A stretch of DNA of 5,135 nucleotides from Saprospiraceae bacterium (lineage in GTDB: Bacteria > Bacteroidota > Bacteroidia > Chitinophagales > Saprospiraceae). The first letter of the stretch is position 1. Each line of letters begins with the position of its first letter. Positions 1 to 4,726 of this stretch are shown piece by piece. The stretch spans positions 1 to 5,135 of the forward strand of contig JAJDFU010000164.1 in NCBI GenBank assembly GCA_020528935.1, given 5' to 3'. A program made the position numbers and the translations under genes. The notes beneath the pieces are model-generated. The model saw only the letters and a list, made by a program, of their open reading frames with translations, was not told the origin of the DNA and ran no database searches.

Positions 1-51
1 TTTAAAGCGGGACAGGTCATTTCATACTTGAAACGGTATTCACGGTTTTCA

Positions 52-86
52 GGATCAAAGGCCGGTCGAAAAAGGCCCTTTTATCC
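52..86. other. Imperfect hairpin downstream of metK
   Basis: GGAT/ATCC outer arms (52-55, 83-86) enclose an inner stem around GGCC (60-63) and GGCC (74-77) with a ten-base loop. On the minus strand the inner stem reads AAGGGCC/GGCCTTT, seven pairs with one G-U. No clear T-run follows the complete stem on either strand, but it sits in the space after metK where mRNA ends would be expected. Bases 1-143 otherwise contain no gene I can support. Confidence 0.3.
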
Positions 87-116
87 CAGAACAGAAATAG
101 CACCATACCGTATAAC

Positions 117-135
117 CCGGGTTTGAGTCGCCCGG
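117..135 (-). terminator. Weak terminator candidate right after metK
   Basis: Minus strand CCGGG, a nine-base loop and CCCGG form a five-pair GC stem beginning eight bases after the metK stop codon. The tail GTTATA is poor for an intrinsic terminator, so this is only a candidate; the hairpin at 52-86 is an alternative. Confidence 0.25.
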
Positions 136-143
136 AGCCGGTG

Positions 144-1397
144 CTACAAGCCGAACGCCTCCTTCACGCGATCCACGTAGTCGAGCTTTTCCCAGGTGAA
201 GGTTTCCACTTCCTTCTGCACCATCTCGCCGGAGCCGTTGCGCAGGGTGACCACCTTGCGTTCGGGGTGGCGGCCCATATGGCCGTAGGCGGCCGTATCC
301 GAATAGATGGGGTTGCGCAGCTTGAGGCGTCGCTCGATGGCATAGGGGCGCATATCGAAGATCTCGCGCACTCTTTCGCCAATGGCGGCGTCGGAGAGGT
401 CCACTTTGGCCGTGCCGTAGGTGTTGATGTAGATGTTGGTGGGCTCAGCCACGCCAATGGCGTAGGAGACCTGCACCAGCACTTCCTCGCACAGGCCGGC
501 GGCCACCAGGTTCTTGGCGATGTGGCGGGTAGCATAGGCCGCGGAGCGGTCCACCTTGGAGGGGTCCTTGCCGGAAAAAGCACCGCCGCCGTGGGCCCCG
601 CGGCCGCCGTAGGTGTCCACGATGATCTTGCGACCAGTAAGGCCGGCATCGCCGTGCGGCCCGCCGATGACGAATTTACCGGTGGGATTGATATGGTACC
701 GGATGTCGTCGTGAAAGAGGGTTTGCATCTCGGATTTCATCTTGGCCTTGATCCGGGGAATAACCAACTCGATGATATCCTTGCGAATGCGGGCCAGCAT
801 GGCTTCGTCCTCGTCGAAGTGATCGTGCTGGGTGGATACCACGATGGAGTCGATGCGCAGCGGGCGATGGTCGTCGCTGTATTCGATGGTGACCTGGGCT
901 TTGGCGTCGGGCCGCAGGTAGGGCATGATGTTCTCCTCCTTGCGGATGTGGGCCAGCTCCAGGAGGATCTGGTGGCTCATGGCCAGTGGCAGGGGCATGA
1001 AGCTGTCGGTCTCGCTGCTGGCGTAGCCGAACATCATGCCCTGGTCGCCGGCACCCTGCTGTTCGGGATCGTCGCGGTCCACGCCCTGGTTGATGTCGGG
1101 CGACTGCTCGTGAATGGCCGAGAGGATGCCACAGGAGTTGGCCTCGAACATATATTCGCTCTTGGTGTAGCCGATGCGGCGAATCACCTCGCGAGCGATC
1201 TCCTGCACATCCAGGTACACGGAGGATTTCACCTCGCCGGCCAGCACGACCTGCCCGGTAGTGACCAGCGTTTCGCAGGCCACCTTGGAGTTGGGGTCGA
1301 AAGCCAGAAAATGATCGACCAGGGCGTCAGAGATCTGATCGGCAATTTTATCGGGATGTCCTTCGCTGACGGACTCGGAAGTAAACAGATACGGCAT
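144..1397 (-). CDS. metK: S-adenosylmethionine synthetase (methionine adenosyltransferase)
   Basis: Makes S-adenosylmethionine from methionine and ATP, releasing phosphate and pyrophosphate; cytosolic, normally a tetramer. The protein has 417 residues. Seen directly: N-terminal SEGHPDK with the catalytic His at 14; SPDINQGVD near 99-107; the family signature GAGDQGMMFGY at 115-125; LRPDAK at 161-166; NPTGKFVIGGPHGD at 237-250; and the glycine-rich second signature GGGAFSGKDPSKVDRS at 270-285, which holds active-site lysines. All three domains are present. The C-terminus (about 376-417) is longer than in E. coli MetK; from memory such an extension is usual in Bacteroidota. The start is chosen because MPYLFTSESVSEGHPDK matches family N-termini; no Shine-Dalgarno lies upstream. 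A promoter at 1484-1514 and a hairpin-rich leader precede it, so it is probably its own transcription unit. The long open frames on the opposite strand are shadows. Confidence 0.98.
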   Translation of the reverse strand: MPYLFTSESVSEGHPDKIADQISDALVDHFLAFDPNSKVACETLVTTGQVVLAGEVKSSVYLDVQEIAREVIRRIGYTKSEYMFEANSCGILSAIHEQSPDINQGVDRDDPEQQGAGDQGMMFGYASSETDSFMPLPLAMSHQILLELAHIRKEENIMPYLRPDAKAQVTIEYSDDHRPLRIDSIVVSTQHDHFDEDEAMLARIRKDIIELVIPRIKAKMKSEMQTLFHDDIRYHINPTGKFVIGGPHGDAGLTGRKIIVDTYGGRGAHGGGAFSGKDPSKVDRSAAYATRHIAKNLVAAGLCEEVLVQVSYAIGVAEPTNIYINTYGTAKVDLSDAAIGERVREIFDMRPYAIERRLKLRNPIYSDTAAYGHMGRHPERKVVTLRNGSGEMVQKEVETFTWEKLDYVDRVKEAFGL

Positions 1398-1423
1398 ATC
1401 GGTATTGCTTTTAGGGAATAACG

Positions 1424-1470
1424 CGCTTCCGCTGCTTCGGGAAGCGGTCTGCCAAGGGCCTTTGCCCGGC
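1424..1470 (-). promoter_or_regulatory. Structured 5' leader of metK (two adjacent hairpins)
   Basis: Between the predicted transcription start and metK the minus strand can fold two hairpins. The first, at 1470-1451, pairs GCC-GGGC with GCCC-GGC around a four-base loop with a two-base bulge. The second, at 1446-1424, pairs CGCTTCC with GGAAGCG around nine bases. They fill about half of the leader. I do not recognise a known SAM riboswitch; a regulatory role is inference. Confidence 0.35.
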
Positions 1471-1483
1471 GGCTAAAACGCTG

Positions 1484-1514
1484 CAAAAATAGAAAACCTA
1501 GCGAATCGAACAGG
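1484..1514 (-). promoter_or_regulatory. Probable Bacteroidota-type promoter of metK
   Basis: On the minus strand, TATTTTTG at 1491-1484 matches the -7 consensus TAnnTTTG exactly. CCTGTT at 1514-1509 sits 17 bases upstream, where the weaker -33 element (TTG/TTTG) is expected; CTG replaces TTG. Transcription should begin near 1478-1481, leaving a leader of about 80 bases before metK. The -33 half lies inside the last codons of the FAH-family gene, so metK can be transcribed independently of it. The match is by eye. Confidence 0.6.
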
Positions 1515-2118
1515 TAAACATCCGGCGCACCTCCTCGCGCAGGTGCAGGTAACCCTCCAATACATCGCCTATGGCAACGGGCCCCACCCCGGCCGGCGTA
1601 CCGGTGTAGATGAGGTCGCCCATCTGCAGTTTGAAGAAGCGGGAGACGTACCCCAGGATGTCCTCGAAGGAGAAAAGCATGTCCCGGGTATTACCCGACT
1701 GAACGACTTCGCCGTTCTTGCGCAGCTCGAAGCCGATGGCCTGCGGATGGAGCCGGCTCTTGGGCACAAAGGGGCTCAGCACGGCCGAGCCGTCGAAGCC
1801 CTTGGCGATCTCCCAGGGGTGGCCCTTGGCCTTGCACTGCGCCTGCAGGTCGCGGGCCGTGAAGTCGATGCCCAGGGCCACTTCCTCGAAATAGCCGGCG
1901 GCGAATTCCGGCTGGATGTGGCGGCCGTTCTTGCCGATCTTCAGCACGACCTCCACTTCGAACTGCAGGTCCTGCGTGAATTCCGGATAGTAGAGCGGCT
2001 TGTCGTTGACGAGCAGGGCAGAGGCCGGCTTCATGAATACTACGGGGCGCTCGGGCACGGGATTGTTCAGCTCTTTGGCGTGATCCGCGTAGTTGCGGCC
2101 GATGCAGATGATCTTCAT
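1498..2118 (-). CDS. Fumarylacetoacetate hydrolase (FAH) family protein, FAHD1/YcgM-like
   Basis: A single-domain FAH-fold enzyme of 206 residues, the usual size for the short FAHD1/YcgM branch. Members hydrolyse acylpyruvates or fumarylpyruvate, decarboxylate or tautomerise oxaloacetate, or act in catechol breakdown. The exact substrate cannot be read from sequence. Seen: CIGRNYADHAKEL at 5-17; the metal-binding acidic set E54 and E56 (FEVEV) with D85 (GIDFTARD); KGFDGSA at 106-112; and the C-terminal YTGTPAGVGPV at 171-181, a family hallmark. The start MKIICIGRNY fits family N-termini. No aromatic-degradation genes are adjacent, so a housekeeping role such as oxaloacetate or acylpyruvate clean-up is more likely than a catabolic one (inference). 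It lies 64 bases downstream of trpS with a hairpin in between, and its 3' end carries the metK promoter. Confidence 0.92.
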   Translation of the reverse strand: MKIICIGRNYADHAKELNNPVPERPVVFMKPASALLVNDKPLYYPEFTQDLQFEVEVVLKIGKNGRHIQPEFAAGYFEEVALGIDFTARDLQAQCKAKGHPWEIAKGFDGSAVLSPFVPKSRLHPQAIGFELRKNGEVVQSGNTRDMLFSFEDILGYVSRFFKLQMGDLIYTGTPAGVGPVAIGDVLEGYLHLREEVRRMFTCSIR

Positions 2119-2158
2119 AGACGATTAATACCGTTTAAAAGGCCTATTGCGCACGGTA

Positions 2159-2178
2159 AATGCCCTCCCCCGGGCATT
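2159..2178 (-). terminator. Strong hairpin just after the trpS stop codon
   Basis: AATGCCC and GGGCATT form a perfect seven-pair stem around a six-base loop, starting four bases past the trpS stop codon. An outer GCGC/GCGC pairing (2182-2179 with 2152-2149) could extend it across a one-sided six-base loop. There is no T-run afterwards, so it may stabilise the mRNA 3' end or terminate weakly. No clear promoter is visible between it and the FAH gene. Confidence 0.4.
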
Positions 2179-2182
2179 GCGC

Positions 2183-3199
2183 TCAGAACCGCACGTTCAG
2201 CAGGCCGGACAGCTCTTTTACCTCGCGCATGGTTTGCTGGGCTCTTTTCCGGATAGCGGCCGAAGAGGCCTTGATCTGGTCTTTCACCCTTTTCTTGTCG
2301 GCCAGTAGTTCGGCCTTGCGTTCGCGCATTTCGCCGCTGATAGCCACCAGGGCGTCGGCCACGGCTTCCTTGAGGTCCACATATTTGAGGCTTCCGGCTT
2401 CGTAATCGGCCAGCAGGCTGTCGTGGGCTTCCAGGCGCTCGCTGGCCTTGAGCAGGCGGAATAGATTGGCAACGCCGGGGCTCATTTCTCCATTGTCGCT
2501 TTCGGCGCCGGTATCCGTCACGGCCGAGCGGATCTGCTTGCGGATGCGACCTTCTTCGGCAAAGAGGTTGATGTAGTGCTTTTCGCCGGCGCTTTTGCTC
2601 ATCTTCCGGGTGGGGTCGGCGGTAGAAGCCACTTTGGGCACTTCGGTGAAGAGGGCTTCGGGCAGTACGAAGTATTCTTTCCTCACCTGGCTGTTGAAGC
2701 GCTGGGCCGTATCGCGGGCCAGTTCCAGGTGCTGCTCCTGGTCTTTGCCCACGGGTACGTAGTCGGCCCGGTAGATGAGGATATCGGCGGCCTGCAGCAC
2801 GGGATAATCCAACAGGCCGGCCGAGATGAACCCATCGCCGCCCAGTTCACCGGCCTGCCTGCTCTTGTCCTTGAATTGGGTCATGCGCATGAGTTGCCCG
2901 TAGGAGGTAAAGCAGTTGAGGATCCAGCACAGCTCGGCATGCTCGGGCACCAGCGACTGGATGAAGAGGAAGTCCGGCCGCACTCCTGTGGCCAGCAGGT
3001 TGAAAATGAGCTCCCAGGTGTTTTCGCGCAGTTTTTTGGGCTGGTAGGGCATGGTCATGGCATGGTAGTCCACCACCCCGTAGATGCAGTCGTACCGCTC
3101 CTGCAGGGCCACCCAGTTTTTCACTGCGCCGAAGTAATTGCCGAAGTGCATATCGCCCGTGGGCTGAATGGCCGAGAGGACTTTTTTGCGTTGCTCCAT
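2183..3199 (-). CDS. trpS: Tryptophanyl-tRNA synthetase
   Basis: Class I aminoacyl-tRNA synthetase that charges tRNA-Trp in the cytosol; works as a homodimer. The product has 338 residues, normal for bacterial TrpS. Seen: PTGDMHFGNYFGAV at 13-26, the HIGH-equivalent (here HFGN rather than the common HLGN); LLDYPVLQAADIL at 129-141, which includes the Asp that reads the indole nitrogen; PVGKDQEQHLELARD at 149-163; and KMSKS at 199-203. The C-terminal helical part is complete, ending in a lysine/arginine-rich stretch. The frame is open up to 3256, but the first 19 residues of that longer version are proline-rich and overlap ridA; MEQRKKVLSAIQPTG at 3199 matches the family start. ridA ends 16 bases upstream, so the two are probably co-transcribed. 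No Shine-Dalgarno is present; the bases before the start are pyrimidine-rich. Confidence 0.97.
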   Translation of the reverse strand: MEQRKKVLSAIQPTGDMHFGNYFGAVKNWVALQERYDCIYGVVDYHAMTMPYQPKKLRENTWELIFNLLATGVRPDFLFIQSLVPEHAELCWILNCFTSYGQLMRMTQFKDKSRQAGELGGDGFISAGLLDYPVLQAADILIYRADYVPVGKDQEQHLELARDTAQRFNSQVRKEYFVLPEALFTEVPKVASTADPTRKMSKSAGEKHYINLFAEEGRIRKQIRSAVTDTGAESDNGEMSPGVANLFRLLKASERLEAHDSLLADYEAGSLKYVDLKEAVADALVAISGEMRERKAELLADKKRVKDQIKASSAAIRKRAQQTMREVKELSGLLNVRF

Positions 3200-3215
3200 A
3201 GCAGTAGGGGAGGGA

Positions 3216-3599
3216 TTAATCGAAGGCGGCGATCGCGGAGATTTCCACGCGGGCATCTTTCGGCAGGCGGGCCACCTGCACCAACTCGCGGGCCGGGGGC
3301 TGCAGGCCTTTGAAAAATTCGGCGTATTCCGCGTTGATGCGGCCGTAATCCTCCATGTCGGTGACGAATACGCTGCACTTGATGATATGGGCCGGGCTCA
3401 GGTCGGCCTCGGCCAGGATGTGGCGGAGGTTGGCCAGTACCTGCCGGGTTTCGGCCTCAATGCTCGTCTGGATCATCTGTCCGCTTTGAGCGTCCAGTGC
3501 GATCTGGCCCGATACGTAGAGGGTGTCGTTGTGGATCACGGCTTGGTGGTATGGACCTACCGGTGCCGGTGCCTTATCGGTGTGGATGATTCGTTTCAT
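3216..3599 (-). CDS. ridA: RidA family reactive intermediate/imine deaminase (YjgF/YER057c/UK114)
   Basis: Small cytosolic enzyme, typically a trimer, that hydrolyses reactive enamine/imine intermediates made by PLP enzymes such as threonine dehydratase, protecting other PLP enzymes from 2-aminoacrylate damage. The product has 127 residues, normal for the family. Seen: APVGPYHQAV at 12-21; LYVSGQIALD at 27-36; and the C-terminal signature PPARELVQVARLPKDARVEI at 101-120. The key Arg that binds the substrate carboxylate is R104 (equivalent to E. coli R105), and E119 corresponds to the conserved Glu near the active site. The open frame extends 24 residues upstream to 3671, but that part has no family similarity and crosses the hairpin at 3616-3655, so the ATG at 3599 is chosen. 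trpS follows after 16 bases. Within the family it looks like the RidA subgroup (Arg kept) rather than Rid4-7, but subgroup needs alignment. Confidence 0.95.
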   Translation of the reverse strand: MKRIIHTDKAPAPVGPYHQAVIHNDTLYVSGQIALDAQSGQMIQTSIEAETRQVLANLRHILAEADLSPAHIIKCSVFVTDMEDYGRINAEYAEFFKGLQPPARELVQVARLPKDARVEISAIAAFD

Positions 3600-3615
3600 A
3601 CCTGGGAATGCCATA

Positions 3616-3655
3616 CAAAAAGCTCCACACCTCTTCTGCGATGGGGAGCTCCTTG
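3616..3655 (-). terminator. Second terminator-like hairpin between rpmF and ridA
   Basis: Minus strand: CAAGGAGCTCC (3655-3645) can pair along all 11 positions with GGAGCTTTTTG (3626-3616), counting two G-U pairs; the core AGCTCC/GGAGCT is perfect and runs directly into five T. The loop is 18 bases and can close partly by CA/TG pairs. It ends only 16 bases before the ridA start codon, too close for a separate ridA promoter downstream of it, so it may be an attenuator, a leaky terminator or an mRNA structure. Confidence 0.45.
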
Positions 3656-3665
3656 CGGGGATAAT

Positions 3666-3688
3666 AAACAAAAAGGCGGAACGGCCTT
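3666..3688 (-). terminator. Intrinsic terminator candidate at the end of rpmF
   Basis: Minus strand: AAGGC, six-base loop CGTTCC, GCCTT (arms 3688-3684 and 3677-3673), then a T-rich run TTTGTTT down to 3666. The 5' arm overlaps the rpmF stop codon. The stem is only five pairs, but the tail is good and the position is right for ending the DUF177-rpmF mRNA. Confidence 0.5.
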
Positions 3689-3881
3689 AGAATTCCTCTT
3701 CGACCTTGCGGATCAACTTGCCCCGGTAGTACATATTGCCCTCGGCATCGAAATACGCGCGGTGGCGCAGATGCTTCTCGCCGGTCGTGGGGCACTCGCT
3801 CAGTTTGGGAGCCGTCAGCTTTTTGTGCGTGCGGCGCTTGCGCTTGCGCTGCTTGGATACTCTACTCTTAGGATGTGCCAT
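3687..3881 (-). CDS. rpmF: 50S ribosomal protein L32 (bL32), cysteine-depleted form
   Basis: Small protein of the large ribosomal subunit, 64 residues. Seen: MAHPKSRVSKQRKRKRRTHK at 1-20, the highly basic rRNA-binding N-terminus; ECPTTGEKHLRHRAY at 29-43; and YYRGKLI at 51-57. Many L32 proteins carry four cysteines in two CxxC pairs that bind zinc. Here only Cys30 remains and its partner position is Thr33, so it should not bind zinc in the standard way. This matches the known zinc-free class of ribosomal proteins and is not a sign of decay, since length and core motifs are intact. The start lies 30 bases after the stop of the DUF177 gene, the usual neighbour of rpmF, so the two should share one mRNA. 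A hairpin plus T-rich run overlaps the stop codon. The usual downstream plsX/fabH genes are absent; ridA follows. Confidence 0.97.
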   Translation of the reverse strand: MAHPKSRVSKQRKRKRRTHKKLTAPKLSECPTTGEKHLRHRAYFDAEGNMYYRGKLIRKVEEEF

Positions 3882-3911
3882 TGGTCATCAATTTGGAGCG
3901 GGATGATTCCG

Positions 3912-4454
3912 CTAATTCGTATTGTCGAGATTCAGCTTTTTCAGTTCTTCCATCAGCGGGTTGTTCACCGGCTGGATTTCTTCGGCCTCCTCCTCCTGCT
4001 GCTGGAGGTAGGCCAGCATTTCGGGATTGCACTGGGCTTCGGGATCGTTTTCGCAATCGTACACCCGGATCATCGGCAGGGCGAGCACAATGAATTCGTA
4101 GATGTACTGCGCCACCTGGAGAGAGGACTCCTCGGGATCCATGTACACCACCTCGGCTTCCTCGCGGCCCGGCTCGCTGGTGAGTTTTACCAGCAGCTGC
4201 TGGCTCCCCGAAACCGGCAGGTCGATCTCTTCCAGGCAGCGATCGCATTCAGCGCGCACCGAGCCCGAAAAGTCGAACTGCAACACCAGCATGCCCGGTC
4301 GTTTGTCCAGCTCGAGCTTCAAATCGATGGTGCATTCCCGTATGGGTGAATTTTCAAAGTGCTTGAAAAAAGACCGATCAATCTGAAAATCAAAGTGGTG
4401 GATGCCGTCGCGGCGACCTTTCACCGGAATGGCATACTGGACCAAAGTCTCCAT
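3912..4454 (-). CDS. DUF177 / YceD family protein (23S rRNA accumulation protein-like)
   Basis: The family, called YceD in E. coli, is found next to rpmF across bacteria and has been linked to 23S rRNA accumulation in bacteria and plastids; the molecular mechanism is not settled. The product has 180 residues. Seen: METLVQYAIPVKGRRDGIHH at 1-20, then FDFQIDRSFFKHFENSPI at 21-38, a typical Bacteroidota opening; the CxxC pair in AECDRCLEEIDLPV at 68-81 (C70, C73), the family hallmark; AQYIYEFIVLALPM at 115-128; two further cysteines at C134 and C142 (QCNPEML); and an acidic Gln/Glu-rich stretch at 151-160. The four cysteines could bind a metal (inference). The frame extends 20 residues upstream to 4514, but those residues run through leader hairpins and do not resemble the family, so the ATG at 4454 is chosen. 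Confidence 0.93.
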   Translation of the reverse strand: METLVQYAIPVKGRRDGIHHFDFQIDRSFFKHFENSPIRECTIDLKLELDKRPGMLVLQFDFSGSVRAECDRCLEEIDLPVSGSQQLLVKLTSEPGREEAEVVYMDPEESSLQVAQYIYEFIVLALPMIRVYDCENDPEAQCNPEMLAYLQQQEEEAEEIQPVNNPLMEELKKLNLDNTN

Positions 4455-4470
4455 GGCTTTCGTGCTTTGT

Positions 4471-4541
4471 ATAGCCGAGCCGGCTATGCGAACAAAATTG
4501 CATTTTTCCAGCAATTGTGCAAATCCGACCGGCTATCCGGT
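4471..4541 (-). promoter_or_regulatory. Structured 5' leader of DUF177-rpmF (three small hairpins)
   Basis: Three stems lie in series. ACCGG/CCGGT closes a four-base loop at 4541-4528. AATTGC/GCAATT closes nine bases at 4516-4496. ATAGCCG/CGGCTAT closes three bases at 4487-4471 with seven perfect pairs. The octamer ATAGCCGG appears twice on the minus strand, at 4536-4529 and 4487-4480. The last stem ends 16 bases before the DUF177 start codon, close enough to affect ribosome access. The regulatory role is inference. Confidence 0.35.
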
Positions 4542-4564
4542 TTTCCGCTATCGAAAAACGGATG

Positions 4565-4596
4565 CAAAGGTAGGATTGTTCTCGTTGAAAAACAGG
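4565..4596 (-). promoter_or_regulatory. Probable promoter of the DUF177-rpmF operon
   Basis: On the minus strand, TACCTTTG at 4572-4565 is a perfect TAnnTTTG -7 element. CCTGTT at 4596-4591 lies 18 bases upstream in the -33 position and is the same hexamer seen before metK. Predicted transcription start is about 4558-4561, giving a leader of roughly 105 bases with three small hairpins before the DUF177 start. Confidence 0.6.
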
Positions 4597-4667
4597 CCCG
4601 GTTCGCATTTTTTGGTGGGCAAAGCGAGCTCGTTCGGGAAAGAAAGCGCGGGAAAACAATTCCGGCC

Positions 4668-4698
4668 TTGCGAAAGCGTTTTACCTTGGCGTACTTTG
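4668..4698 (+). promoter_or_regulatory. Probable promoter of the secreted-protein gene
   Basis: TTG at 4668-4670, a 21-base spacer, then TACTTTG at 4692-4698. The -7 element is one base shorter than TAnnTTTG (TA-n-TTTG) but, like the two minus-strand promoters, continues as TTTGCA. The start codon at 4727 follows about 28 bases later. The spacing fits the range reported for Flavobacterium-type promoters. Confidence 0.45.
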
Positions 4699-4726
4699 CA
4701 GCAAGCACGGACCTACCCCAAAACAC

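Noticed and set aside
17..106. 29-codon minus-strand frame downstream of metK (MVLFLFWDKRAFF...)
   Set aside because: Very short, covers the hairpin at 52-86, and has no promoter or homology I recognise; likely chance.
1..126. Plus-strand frame open from the window edge to a TGA at 124-126
   Set aside because: Could be the tail of a gene entering from the left, but 41 codons of Arg/Lys-rich sequence with no motif is not enough to support it.
123..1421. 432-codon open frame on the plus strand opposite metK
   Set aside because: It is the antisense of a complete, motif-rich metK. Its Gly/Val/His/Ala-rich composition has no recognisable domain and is expected from GC-biased third positions on the other strand.
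1398..1481. SAM-I or SAM-II riboswitch before metK
   Set aside because: Hairpins are present, but I could not find the conserved core or the pseudoknot pairing of either class; kept only as a structured leader.
3600..3671. Longer ridA reading from an ATG at 3671
   Set aside because: The extra 24 residues do not resemble RidA proteins and would be encoded across the terminator-like hairpin; the family N-terminus begins at 3599.
3168..4349. 393-codon plus-strand frame across ridA, rpmF and DUF177
   Set aside because: It runs antisense to three clearly real genes and their gaps; no family resemblance and no promoter for it.
4455..4514. Longer DUF177 reading from an ATG at 4514
   Set aside because: The extra 20 residues overlap two leader hairpins, and the family-like opening begins at the ATG at 4454.
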